DNA from: Lumbricus rubellus
Taxonomy: Eukaryota; Annelida; Clitellata; Crassiclitellata; Lumbricidae
DNA length: 64,000 nucleotides
Direction of reading: 5' to 3'
Assembly (NCBI GenBank): GCA_945859605.1
Contig: OX243812.1
Coordinates: forward strand, 44,922,509-44,986,508
Position 1 is the first letter of the stretch; each line of letters begins with the position of its first letter. Under the pieces are notes generated by a model that was not told the DNA's origin, did no database searches, and was given only the letters and a program-made list of their open reading frames with translations. Positions 46,343 through 59,700 of the stretch are shown piece after piece. Made by a program: the position numbers and the translations under genes.

Positions 46343-47271
46343 CCTGTTTCCTGTCGCTGTGTTCGATCGTTGTTGTTCCTTCGTTCGTATACGATGATCC
46401 TATTGCGTATGCATAAGATAAAAAAGCAGCCTACATCATCAGTACGATTGACAAAATTAATACAACTCACGACCTCAAGTCGCCATCTTTTAGTTTGGTC
46501 TTCTTCTGTCTTTTCTTTCAGTGAGTCAACTTCAGTGGCTCCATCTTCAGTCGACTGTTGCTGCTGCTGCTCGCCTTTCCTTTGGTCGCTTTCCTCTAAC
46601 ACACGCATACTATCGCATAGTGACAAGATATCGTCGTCTCATGGGTGGATCTACGCAGAACAAATGCTAGCCTATTTAATTAGAGTCATCGTTTACTAAC
46701 CATCGTCAATCAACCAACCTGTTAGCTGGTTTTGTAAGGCGCCATTGTAACTGGCTGTGTTACGGCATCATGTAAATTGTCGCATAGGTATTAAGTAATA
46801 ATGTTATTGTTGCTAATCGAACTTTGAAATTCGTGGTAAAAGATGATTTAGCACACGTTTCGTGTCTGATCATGTCCAGAAACCTTTCCATATTTCTATA
46901 TTCCTCTAGAAACAACAGAATATGGTCTGCTATCATTCAGAAATTATGGTCTGTTGTCCTTCATATATATAATTATGACAACGACATTTCAGCGTCCGTC
47001 GCATTCCTACCAACGTCCGTTCGTGCAACAGTGGCCTACGCACTGCAGCAGCACTGCAGATCACGTGACTGCTGCAGTAGACGCCATGGATGGGTGTGAA
47101 CTGCAGTCACGGTTGGCAATGCAGCGAGAGATCACGTGATCGACAACAGTTACTGCAGACGCGTCATCGGTCAGCAGAGCATCGTGCATCGGATTCGGTC
47201 GCAATCATTGCCGGAATGCCGGTGACTGTAGTAAAGTCTGGTGAAGGTTACTTCTAAACGTTGACAAATAG
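45417..47271. other. Probable SOCS upstream region
   Basis: A minus-strand frame at about 46480-46608 (MRVLEESDQRKGEQQQQQ, then KEKTEEDQTKRWRLE) has coding-like composition and could be an upstream exon. Its donor (GAG then GTCGTG) is weak, so it is not called. A (CTGT)n tract occurs at about 46310-46342. Confidence 0.35.
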
Positions 47272-48153
47272 CCCGGTCAATTAAGTCTTGAACCCGCTCA
47301 TTTACTATGGCAGGCAAATTTTTGCACGAAAAGTTTCGAAATAGACTAAAGAATATGTGGTAGAAATCCTAATAAAAAGCGATATGGGAAATATTTAAAA
47401 TTTGAGTTTTTATTTGTGAGCAGCAGTGATGCCACTGCTGGGTTCTTCCACTAGATCTTGTTTTTGCGGTCGTCTGGGTTTCTGGAATTTTTTGGGTAAA
47501 AATCTGGGTTTATTTTAGCTAGCTGGACATTGTGCATTTACAAGTTACAACACATGAATATTGGAAATAACTTCGACAATTGATAATTTTCGGTAGTTAA
47601 AAGTTTGAACTACATTTGATTCGCCTTGACAAACATTAATTTTTGCTAAACCTCATACCAAAATCTAACTTTACTTGAACAACGGGTCTAGAATCGCCGA
47701 TATAAATAGTCTGGGTTTTCTGGAGTTTTCGTAAGGAAAGCTGGGTTTATTTTTGAAACCTTAGTGGCAACGCTTGGTGAGAATACTGGTCAAAAATGAA
47801 TTGGAGATAAATTCTTTAATTATCTAACAACTTCTCCGGGTACTTTGACAAAACTTACTTAAACGTTGCACAATAAACAATTACTTGCTTACGCTATGAA
47901 ATAAAATAAATTTTAGTCCCATTTGACCGAACCACCGAACGCAATCCCGCCGCGCCCGTAAGCAAAACAGCTTCAGAAAGGTCGCGATAAAGTCCCACAA
48001 TATTTAACGATTTAAACATATTTCCCCATGTTTGAATTTGTTAGGATTTTCACTGTAGTTTAGTAGGATATTTACGTACAATATTCTGCCAAAAAAGGTC
48101 TGCCATAGTAAATGAGTGGGTTCATGATGAATTTCCCGTATTTTTGACTGGCC
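47272..48153. mobile_element. Diverged inverted-repeat element
   Basis: CTCATTTACTATGGCAG (47297-47313) occurs as its exact complement at 48100-48116, with looser similarity outward (GGTCAA and GACTGGCC ends). About 880 bp, no coding motif recognised. The boundaries are approximate. Confidence 0.55.
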
Positions 48154-50570
48154 TAAAACAACGATGAAACTGATGACGCGTCATTCATTTACTGATAAAA
48201 AACAAAAAACATTGATGGTCTGTGAAGGACTTTCCATCGCAAACGATGTTGACAGATTTGCTACTGGATCTCATTTCATGCTTTTATAATTAATTATAGA
48301 CGAAAGCTGATACTAAGTGCAGTGCGACAAGAGAACTGTAGTTCCACGCAGGCAATTATACATTATCATGTCTGATAAGAGAATGTGATAGATTGCCTGA
48401 AGACTGACTGAAAAAGCGGTTCCACACAAGGAGGAGGATACATAGAGAAAGAGAGAGATATATAGACAGAGAAAAGAGAGAGATACAAAGACAGAGACAA
48501 ACAGAAAGAAGACAGAGAGCGAGACAGACAGAGACAGAGAGATCCAGGAAGAGAGACAGAGAGACGGAGAGAGACAGAGAGAGCTACATAGAGAGAGAGA
48601 CACACACACAGAGCAATTGTTGGCCGGGCAGAGATGATACAAGGTCAGAGGTTCAGAGCTGCACTTCATACGTCACTCACTGTTTCACCTCATCCTGTGG
48701 ACTCGGATAAAAGCGAACTGAAGAGCATGCAGTGAGGTCGACTACCATGGTGAGAGGGGAAGGGAGAATAATTCTCAGAAGCAGATCAGATGGCGATAAC
48801 ACCAATTGCGTGGCAAACATCTCCATGGCAACGCATCAGCATCAGCAGCATCAGCAGCTGGTGATGTTGTCTGCAGCCTCTGCAACCGAGATGCGACGCT
48901 GTTTGTCGTGTGACGTCAGTACTCGAGAGCATACAGTGTAGCTTGCACTGATGCGCATGACGCTGCTGAAATGAGTGATGGGAGAAGTGATGGAAGAAGG
49001 GAGGAAGTGAGTAAGTGGAGGAGGAAGGGAGAAAGTGGGAGAAGAAGTGCGAGAGCAAAGTGGATGTACGACAAGGAGGAAATGTAGAAAGAATGGAGAA
49101 AGTGCGGGAGGAGGGAAGTGATGGGGAGCGAAGTGATGGGGAGGGAAGTGATGGGGAGCGAAGTGATGGGGAGGGAAGTGATGGGGGAGGGAAGTTATGG
49201 GGAGGGAGATGATGGGGAGGGAAGTGATGGGGGAGTAAAGCGATGGGGAGTGAAGTGATGGGGGGAGGGAAGGGGAGGAAGTGCGTGTGGGTGTCGTTTG
49301 TCTAATTGAGCCACTCGTGCACGTGCCGTTTTCTCGCACTTTTTAAGCACTTATGGATAGGACGGTTGACGAATGGACGGATCACGTGACCTGCTTCCTG
49401 CACTGCTTAACTGTTGACCGAATGATATAAGGCGCATGCGTCTGCGCATGCGTCTGCGCTTGCCAATATCTCCAGCAGCTCAGAGAATAAATTATCGGCC
49501 CTTAGATCTACCTAGGAGCGAAACGGTTGAGTTGCACTGAATTATATCGTTTGCTTCAGAATGAAATATTAAAACAATGTTCGTGATTTGGTGAATGGCT
49601 ACGCAACAGAATTAAGTTTAACGATGTGCCATTGGTATCAAATTTTGTATCTCATCACAGTTTGCAGCAAGTCTCGTGCTATGAACTTTGCTTAAAATCT
49701 AAAATTATAGGCCTATGAGAGTTATTTTGGATATAGGCCTAACTATACGCTTCAGATCATGTTTGAAATGAACTTGCCTAATTCTGCAACCATTGCAATT
49801 AAGGTTTAGCCTACTTGATAGCATAACCCTTAAATTAATCTAATCCAGTCTAATCTTTATCAACGACCTTCATAGACATGTATATTATGTAGACATGTAT
49901 GATGTATATGACCAAGAACAAGGTTGGGCCGAAGTAAGGTCAAGTTGCATTGTTATCATGAGCGTGTGAAATCATTGCACTCGAGATAAAAGATAATTCG
50001 CCATTTATCAGATGTTGCACTCGAGATCGGCTTCAACAAAGATCAATTATTCATTTATTCATAACATTATGTGGCGCTATTAACTTTGAGAAAGCCACGC
50101 TCTTCTTCATCTCAATGCAACTTTCCACTACCAGACATCCTGTCTAGACATTCCTGTACCACAAAAAGATCACATAATTATTCAGCCGCTATTATAGCAC
50201 ACCGTAGGCCTATATTCATCTAGTTGCCAAGTGGAGGGCACTATTATTTAGATTGTAGTCCTAGTCCTATCTCTGGCGGTCGTTTCTTCTAACATCGAGG
50301 TTCGTCTCGATCTCCTCTGTACGTTCGACTTACCACACCTGCTGCAGTGGCCATTCAACAAAGATAGGCCTACATGTTACATGTATCTGTTCGGACGGTG
50401 TCGACCAATTGCGATGTTCAAGCTGGTCACGTGAATCGCTCGGTCGCTGGAATCCAGTCTCATGTAGGACTACCTCATTGCTAACGACCTGAGCGAACTT
50501 GCTAGACGTCATTATTTCATGACATTTCTTTCTTCGAATACACTACAGTTAGACGGGCAGAATTCGATAT
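48154..50570. other. Intergenic DNA with purine-rich repeats
   Basis: GA-rich sequence (GAGAGACAGAGA) spans about 48420-48610. A minisatellite of GAAGTGATGGGGAGG-type units spans about 49114-49270. A 12-bp repeat GCATGCGTCTGC lies near 49433-49460. Open frames through these are repeat artefacts. No gene was recognised. Confidence 0.5.
49114..49270. repeat. About 15-bp minisatellite
   Basis: Units GAAGTGATGGGGAGG / GAAGTGATGGGGAGC repeat about ten times with drift (AAAGCGATGGGGAGT). Confidence 0.85.
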
Positions 50571-50575
50571 TATAG

Positions 50576-50660
50576 TGCGTGCTGTCCAACCTTTTTGGCA
50601 CCATATAGTTCGCAGAAGCAATGACTCTTGAAGCCGAGGGCCGCAACAGTAGACTCAAAA
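50576..50660. mobile_element. Decayed hAT-like fragment
   Basis: GTGCTGTCCAACCTTTTTGG followed by CACC and GAGGGCCGCAACAG resembles the end of non-autonomous hAT elements. No other end or duplication was identified. Confidence 0.35.
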
Positions 50661-51506
50661 GCAGCGGCTGAAATTTATTGATAATTATTATAAACTGTGT
50701 TGAAATAATAATGTATAATGAATAATAATAGTGAATAATAGCATGTAGGCCTATAGACTACACTTTACATGCTCGACATGCTTTACGGTAGTTTAGCAGA
50801 AAAACGTATAAGGTGACTTTCATCTGCGTTGCATTCAGTTCGTCGCCCAGCCACAGTACTTTTCTTGTTGGCTCAGCTACACTTTATGACTCAACCAGTC
50901 ATCCGGAATTCCATATCCTCATAATTATGTTCTGGCTATTTTAAAGAGTCTCTAAGAAGAGTCTTCTGGAACTATTGTCAATTGTATCCTTTCAACCCTT
51001 AATTAGGACTAGGTAAGAAAAAGGTTAAGGTATTTCCCATACTCGCTTCGGGTCCGGGGCTGATCTCCTGTCAGGCCATCAGATGGCATTGAAATACATC
51101 GGCGGTAGGTGGCCAGGTCTTTCCGCTGAACCAAAGTGTATAAGCTGATTTGTCTGTTCGCATAAAAGCTGCATTGTCTGTTCGCATAAAAGCTGCATTG
51201 TCTGTCTGTACGCCCGTTAGCTGTCTCTCTGAAACCTAATTGTTTCTTCCACGCTTGTGTCCGCTTTTCTGCGCGTCTCAATGTGTTTTTGTTTTCATAC
51301 TGTATAGACTGATTGAATGAAATTTTCATTCGTCCGATGATTGGCCATTTGGCCGATGGTTCTGCAATTCGATGGAACCGTCAAATTCACATCGAGGTTG
51401 GTTGGGTGTGTGTAGTAATGTGGTGTAAGTGGAATGTGTTTTCATCGGTGGAATATCCGCAGTAGCTGATCACAAATGAAAGCTGATCGTTACGATCGCT
51501 GACTCA

Positions 51507-51668
51507 AAGCGGGGAGCTGACCCAAAGTGGGGAGCTGACCCAAAGTGGGGAGCTGACCCAAAGTGGGGATCTGACCCAAAGTGGGGAGCTGACCCAAAGT
51601 GGGGAGCTGACCCAAAGTGAGGAGCTGACCCAAAATGGGTAGCTGACCCAAAGTGGGGAACTGACCCA
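51507..51668. repeat. 18-bp minisatellite, about nine copies
   Basis: The unit CTGACCCAAAGTGGGGAG is repeated with few changes. Its period is a multiple of three, which explains the repetitive open frame on the minus strand. Confidence 0.93.
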
Positions 51669-52125
51669 CCGGTTCTATCAGACGACGTGGCGACAATTTA
51701 TCTGTCTAGCATCTCTGTCGTATAATTAGTTGCGAATGGATGTTGCTACAGATGCGAAATGACCTCATTTCCCGCTTCAATTGACAGAACGAGCATTATG
51801 AGTTCGAAGCCGAGTTGACGTCGGCCGATAACCGAAACGTTGTTTTCAGATATATTTAGCATTCTGTATTACAAGCAATGACCACGACGCTGCTGCTGAT
51901 GATGATGATCAGAGTGTGGTATGTGGAGTTCCGGTCAGCAAGAATCGGGTGCAACAGAATGTTTTCTAAAGATGCACTTAAAGCCAGAGTTGACATGCAT
52001 CAGCCTGTCTAACACAAAGTCAGACAAACACTTGCAGCCGAACTCCCCCTCCATCACCTAAGTTCTATTGGAGACGGTTAGAACTGGCGATTGGGAAATT
52101 CCTCCTTACCTTGCAAGTCACGCCA

Positions 52126-52420
52126 TCTTCATGATGACGATAACAGCATTACGACGATGATAATGAAGAGTTAATGACCGATAACAGCATTACGACGATG
52201 ATAATGACGAGTTAATGACGATAAGAGCATTACGACGATGATAATGACGAGTTAATGACGATAAGAGCATTACGACGATGATTATGACGAGTTAATGACG
52301 ATAAGAGCATTACGACGATGATAATGACGAGTTAATGACGATAAGAGCATTACGACGATGATAATGACGAGTTAATGACGATAAGAGCATTACGACGATG
52401 ATAATGACGAGTTAATGACT
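52126..52420. repeat. 40-bp satellite, about seven copies
   Basis: The unit GATAAGAGCATTACGACGAT then GATAATGACGAGTTAATGAC is repeated nearly perfectly. Early copies read GATAACAGC. Confidence 0.93.
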
Positions 52421-53010
52421 GATGACGAGATGCTGAGATGACAAAGAAATGATGAAAAAGCTGCAAGAAATGTTCATAGAGTAGCATTGATGACACAAGC
52501 GGCGGTCAATATAAAACTATGTAACGAGTATAATGGCCTATTAACAACAAAGCTGCCTGCGACTATAAGAGGATAACAATAACAGTCGGGAAAGAAATCC
52601 ATGACCAAACGCAACGTCACATCTAAAACACATCTGATCTTACATTGAAGTTAAGCCCATAATAATTATTATCATGACATGGCGATGCTAAGCAATAATT
52701 CTAAATTTGAACACTGTCATCGGTCATCTCCACGTACAGCATTGGTTGCATAAAGCATTAAAGAAGTTAGTCATCGGTGGCGCTTCTAAACAATTCAACA
52801 TCAAGAGAAGACGAACGAGTCAATTAATACATTATATTATTTAGCACACATCATTCTCTGACTATAATTATTGGATTTGTTTGTTTTGTCAAAGATCGAA
52901 TGATGCAAGACACACTGTCGTCGTTGTTGTCTGTTTTCTGCAAGACAGTTCCTCACTCATCATCCGCCGACGACGACGACGACGACGAGAGACGACTTCA
53001 ACGGACGATG

Positions 53011-53818
53011 TCAAAAGTAGTCTTCCAATTCGGAATCGGAAGATGCCTACAATAATTCAGAACAATTGCAGACGACCTTTCTCCAGCAAAACTCGTATAC
53101 AATTGAATTACACGTTTCTCTCCAATAATTCCCTATAATATAGTTTCAAGTTGTGTAAATAATAATAATAAAATTATTGTTGTTGCTGTAAATAGGTGAG
53201 ATTTAAGTAAGAGGAATGTTCCAAGGAGATGGGACTTCTGCTTATTAGAAGCGTGGAAGCTCTTGTATACGCTACATGACATTGAAAATCGACTAGGCCT
53301 ACTTCGTACGTACAGTGACCCAACTCGACTCATACGTCCTGATTAACATATTCCCACCGAGAGTCCATGGACAGGTTGTATAATCAGGTTGTATAATCTT
53401 CGTCCTCACAGTTTTGAACTCCCGATTAAGGACGAAAGAAATTACATTTCTCAAGTAGCCTACTTTACAGATACTCGACAATTGCAATTTTTCTGGCTTC
53501 CACCCATTTAAGCTTAATTGAATTATTATGATTTTCTTTGTCGTTTCTTGTTTGCCTAACTGGCTGCGGTATGTCAACAAGAACTCGATAAAACACTGTT
53601 ACTACACTATTTGGCATATCCGATTTTACAGAAGAAAAGCAGTTCAAATAGTAATTTACATCATTGAAGTCGAATTTATCGATGGACGAGGAGTAGTTCT
53701 TGTACGATTCCCATTCACGCATTTCTTGTGGCGCTACAACATCATCGGCTGCTGTACTGCTTTCGAACGACAGTCGATCGTCATCAAAGACTGCCGTTGA
53801 TGCCTCAGTTCTTCTGTC
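53011..53818 (-). CDS. Mucin-like gene, last two cytoplasmic exons
   Basis: Exon 53818-53660 (acceptor TTTGGTGGATAAG, donor AATGAT then GTAAAT) encodes DRRTEASTAVFDDDRLSFES and REWESYKNYSSSIDKFDFND. Exon 53046-53011 (acceptor ATTATTGTAG) encodes ASSDSELEDYF and a TGA. Both are phase 0. The tail is acidic with three or four tyrosines. The final 36-bp exon rests only on splice signal, phase and matching acidic composition. Confidence 0.6.
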
Positions 53819-56622
53819 CTTATCCACCAAACAAACAATTTTCTTCATACAGTAATTACACATCTCTTACATTCGTTGTTAATCATAAGAAGAGAGGATA
53901 GTGTCGTCGTCGTCATCGTCGTATTTCTTCTGAGACGGGTCTTATCATTTAGCCTATAATTCATGTAAACCTCTGATGACCAACCGCGGTAGGCGTTCCA
54001 TCAAATCCGATGTGCATAGTCTACAAGAAATTTCATGCGTGTTTACAGTACACACGAATAGCCTAACTGCCCATTGCACTCGTATGGAATTTGTTGTATG
54101 ATGTTCGGATTTCATGGAACGTCCTACCGATAGACTAATAATTTATCGGGATCGAAATGATCAGATATGAAAAACCCAGCACAGATGGGAAACGATGTCC
54201 ACCTAGGCCTATGTCTAGGCTAATTGTAGGTCTACAATAAATCGCGAGACTTTTGTCCTATTTTTAGGAAATGGTTTCACGTGGAAAGCAGGAATAAACA
54301 CAATCAAAGAATTTTATTACGTCATCCAATGTGTAGTTAGGAGGAGAGGACTCGTGACATCATGACATGTCCATAGACAGTAGGCCTATTCATCAATAAA
54401 ACCGATTTTTAAAAATTTAAATGGTTTAACCTATATCGACAGTTCTTCTGTCCGAAATAGGTTAGACCCTCCATAGTAATATTTTAGCAGTTGAATTTGC
54501 TAAATCAATTGAAATAATCGAGACTTTGATATCAACACCTCACCGCCAACTATCATTAATGAATAATTGCCTTAAGTAGCCTATAGCGCAATCCAATTTA
54601 ATTCAGTCCATTAGCAACATTGTTACTAAACAATTCGGAAACTCTTAATAAAGCGTCACAATTTTGATTCGTGCGTCATCTAACGGATCAATGTAAAACA
54701 TTTTCCACCGTCATGCAAATACGCGATGCCTCTTATAATTTTTTTATTTTAATTTTTTTAAATTTTATTTTTTTATTATTTTCCTGAACCAACAAACAAA
54801 CACGATACAATTATGGCAGCAAACAATTCTTTAACATAATTTAGTTAAGAAGGGGAGACCCAGAAGGGATGACAGCACATTCAATTGCAGGAAAAATTGA
54901 CAAATTGCTAGCTAAAACAACAGAAAAACAACTCTTAACTAATGACTTAACTAAGGGCCTGGCAAAACCACTGAGCAGAAACCATTACTATTAAATATCA
55001 GGGTGTTTTAAGCAGATAAAGGCGAAGTTTATTCTTAAATAATCTAATGTTAGGTTGGGAATGAAGATATGTAGGGAGAGAGTTCCAACATTGGGATCCA
55101 GTACATTGGATAGAAAATAGACGAGTGTTAGTATGTGCATAGGGAAGGTCATAAACAGTTAATTTCCTAGTTGAATAACAGTGGCGAGCCGAGGTAAGAT
55201 TAAAGAAATCATTAAATACAAGTGGTAAAAGACCATGGTTAAAGCGGTACATAAACTGTCCTATTTGCAAGTGCCTAATTTGATCGATTTTTAATAATCC
55301 AATTACTCATACCATCGTTGGATAGTTGCTTCGGGTCGATTCTGGTGGTTTGGCGAGACTGCTGAGGCTGTCGCTGACAAAACCAAAGTTCACTTTTCCT
55401 TGTTGGGAGACAGTTGATGATGTCATTGGTCGTCTTCTTGTTCGTGTTCTTCGTTCGTCTTCACTCGGTTCATTCAATTTGAAACGCACCATTTTAACCC
55501 TCTCGCTTCTGTCCAATCAACAATGTAGAAATAAAATAAAGAAAGTAAGTAATTTACTCGTGACCAAATAAAACAAAAACACAATAATATTATAGGCCTA
55601 CACTTAGGCCTATACTAACTTAGTGGCGGGCATTGTAGCTGGTGAAGTCTCTTAGGATTCATCTCATCTGACCGCTTACCCAAAGTCAAGCGCATTGTTA
55701 GCCTGATTGTCCAATAATACTGGCATGTGTCTAGCCTCATTTTCATCCACCCCACCAATGTGTCGCCCAGGCCCTTTCCGACCAATCCCATCTTACTAAG
55801 CGTCACACACTCCGTTCGGAAGACCTTAAAGGCGTGGGAACTGCAGCTGCAGTACATGTGTAATTGTAGAGCCGATATGACAAGGCCACTTGACACCGAC
55901 AGCTGATTGAAAGTTAAATGACTCAAAAATACTTAATAAGGACATTCGTTATAAGAACCGTTACCCGCTTCTTTGCTGTTTGATGACGACATTCACTGTG
56001 TACTTCTTGCTTCTGATCCATGGCTTTCGTTTACAGACGATGACCAGCAGTAAGAACAGCAGCAGAACAGCCAAAGAACCAAAAACAAAGGCGATGATGA
56101 TCTCCTGATGAACGCATTGTTCTCCGACAGGAACGAAATTTCTGTTGCAGCTGCGGAAGCAAAGCAAAGCAGAGACTGTGAATGAAACTGAAATTATACT
56201 GCGATCGATTATTGTACAACGTGCACTATAACCTAACTGTCAATAGCGTTATTGATTTGAATACAAACCATTCATGAACAGTCATTGCATTATTGGTTCT
56301 ATGTGCTGAAGCCAAATTACATTTTATGATGAGTTTCAACAATAGTTTGGTTCGTCATCCTGCCTCAGCGCATAGTCAGCAGCAGAGTTTAGTGAACCAA
56401 CTCAGCATTAACCTGTCCACATGTAAGCATGGCAGTACAACAGTTCTCATGGCAACGGTTAGGATTGTTCCGTTGCTTGGCCAATTAAGACAGTCGATCA
56501 ATCCGTAGGCTAAGCCTGATGTAACTACGACTGTTGCAATATGAATCTTTTACATGTCATAACATAATAACATCGATGTTCTCATCATAATCATCATAAT
56601 CATAATCATAATCATAATCATA

Positions 56623-56654
<32 letters not shown>

Positions 56655-56681
56655 CATCATCATCATCACCCCTACCACCAC

Positions 56682-56774
<93 letters not shown>

Positions 56775-59700
56775 TCATTCATTCATTCATTCATTCATTC
56801 ATTCATTCATTCATTTATTGACTCTCAATGTCACATCAATATTCACATAACAGAAACAGACATTAACAACAACAAAACTTCAACAAGGAATTAATTGTTA
56901 TAAACTTAATATTAGTGCAGGTCAATGAGTCAGCCGACAAAGGTCTAAAAGACCCGCTTAAACTCGGCTGGCTCATTTACAAACTTAATTCTTGCATAAG
57001 TAAATGTGGAGAATCAAAATTCCATCAAGATAAGGAGACACCAATAACACATTAAAAATAAGGTTAAGTTGAATATGAGGCGGTACACAAAAAATAGCAG
57101 AATAACATAGGGCCACACACTATTAATTAATGTAAATGCAAAGCCTGAGAACATCATAAGCTTAAGCATATATCTCACTCAGACGGGGAGGAGGCATTCC
57201 CATAAACTTCTTTTTAAAATCCCCATTATAACCTACACATATATAAAAAGTATTTTAGTTTATTTTTAAAATGTTTGATGGATACAGCAGTTCTTATATC
57301 CACAGGAAGAGAATTCCATACCGGTGGGCCACTGCATTTAATACAGAATTGCTTAAGTTTGAGTCTTACGCTGGCACATCGATAACTCTTAGATAACCTA
57401 GTGGCATGGTCATGGATATCAGAGCCGAGAGAAAAGAATCCATCAAAGTTGGGAGGCAACATACGATGATGATACCTGAACATAAACAGTCCTATTTGCA
57501 ATTTAGTAATATCACATAGCTGTAGAATTTTGTGCTTAAGAAATGTAGGTTTTGTGCTTGAACTCCAGAGCAGACCAAATATCACACGGATAGCACGTTT
57601 CTGAAGGATGTCCAATGCATTCAAGCGACAGTGATAGTTAGAGCCCCACGAAATAATGCAATATGATAAATATGGGGAAATTATTACACAGTACAGACCA
57701 ATTAAAGAAGTTCTGGGTAAGCAATGTCTTACACGAGACAATATACTAATGTTTTTAGCAATTTTTCATCATCATCATCATCATCATCATAACAAACAGA
57801 CGAACCATGCACTTCTTATGAGTTCTTGAGAGTGTTGTAGCAACTCGGTCAAAGAGTCATCTTGCATTTACTGGCAAGTGGATTGGTTGTTGTGTAACAT
57901 GTGCAATGTGAATATATAGGCTATATCTATATAAATAAAAACGAGGGAGGGGAGGGAAGGTGGAGGGGAGAGGAGGGGGGACGGTCTTTTCTGCCACAGC
58001 AACGCGTGGTCGGGTACAGCTAGTAATATACATGTATAAACATTATATATCATGATACATGAATGTAGGCCTATGTGTGTGTGCAGATTAGGAATAGTTG
58101 ATCAAATTAGTAGGAGGCTAAGTGTGTGATTTATCCGAATAATTGAATAATTTGTCTTACTGGCAGGTAGTTTGGGTTTCCTTGAGATTGGTAAAGACGC
58201 AGATCTCATGACGCGCCTCATCACACTTGGGAACGCAACCGGTTGAGACTCCGGATCCAATGCATCGGTAGCAGTCGTGACAAATTCCTTTCATTTTTCC
58301 ACAGACGAAGGGAAATTCCATCGCTGAAGAAAAAGGTAATATAATGTTCATCAATTCAGAGTAGAAACAACTTCTAAAACACCAGAGCTTAAGAAATATA
58401 TGTCTGAATTTAAAACTCCTGAAGTTCTGCATCGAAGCAAAATAAATCGAGTTTTAAATCTCTCTCTCGTGACGACTCTCTAAAGTCCTGTAATTAGTTG
58501 TCAATTTCATTCTATTCTGTCGGTTTTTAAATGTCTGCTTCAAATTGTTTGTTCACTAAGGCCTAACTTGTGGTTTTCTGGCCAACCAGAATTCTCAAAA
58601 TAGGCCTAATGCACTGCACAAAAAACCAGTTTGCTTTCTGAACACTTTTGGGATCATCGTATGGATAGGCCTACTCCCGAATTGCTGATAGTGAAAAGCA
58701 GCTTCGAATTAATATTCTTGACACGTACCGTTTATTATAATTGCCTATTTTTGACTTCTTATCACATACTTATTATTGGTCCAGTGATGCTTCCCACGAA
58801 GTAAACTGATTTGTTTAGTTTAGACAAGCTGGGTCAATGGTCATAGGCCTACACCTAGTCCAGGTTTCACAACGTGCAATGGAATTACTCGCCGGGCATG
58901 TTTTGTAAGCATCGATGCTGGTATCACGAAATAGAGTATCCTCCCTATTAGTAGGCCTAATCGTATCCCTTTTGCAGGTTTATGCCTCCCTTTCAATATT
59001 ATCAGTCCACACTTTTCAAATTTTCTTCATAGCTCAAATCCCTGTAGGCCTATATTCTCAATTCATTTTCATTGCTCTTCGTTTACATTAGCAAGTCTTC
59101 ATTGTAGTCATAAATAACGCCAAAAAGCATTAGCTTTATATCGGAATAGCTCAATGACACTAGCAAGGTTTAAGGCCTCACCTGAGTGACAGTGGCAGGT
59201 CTAAAGGTGATAAGCAGCTTATATGTCCAGTTTTCGTTACTGTATTGTCTATAGTTAGTGCCATACGTGTAAAAATTGTTTTGGCAAATAAATGCGGTAG
59301 ACCACTAAAGAACTTGTGAACAGGCGATGAAGACATAGGACTAAGCGTGGAATCGCCTAAAAGTCATGTACTGTACATGTAGCCTATATAGCTCACGGAA
59401 GAACGGCACTATCCTGGCGGTGCTGTTTAGATGACTTGATTCAAGCGATGCTTACACTGGCTGAGTAGGTCGTGCCTTGCATTCATTTCAACATATTCAG
59501 GATATATTGTGGCTCCGCTGACATTCAACTTCATCAGTCGATCGATGACAAAGCGATCAATGTAATCCCTAGTCTTATAGGTCTCCAGCACAGCTTCCTT
59601 GGCACGGAGCACGACCGTGTAGTTAACGATAAGGTCTTGTCTATAGTTGGTCCCACTGTGCGCACTAGGTTCCACGTCTGAACCGCTGCTTCTCTGCCGT

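Noticed and set aside
48313..49339. Ser/Leu- and His/Phe-rich minus-strand frames
   Set aside because: They arise from GA-rich and GAAGTGATGGGGAGG repeats.
56550..56778. Poly-Met and poly-Asp proteins
   Set aside because: They are translations of (ATC)n and related microsatellites.
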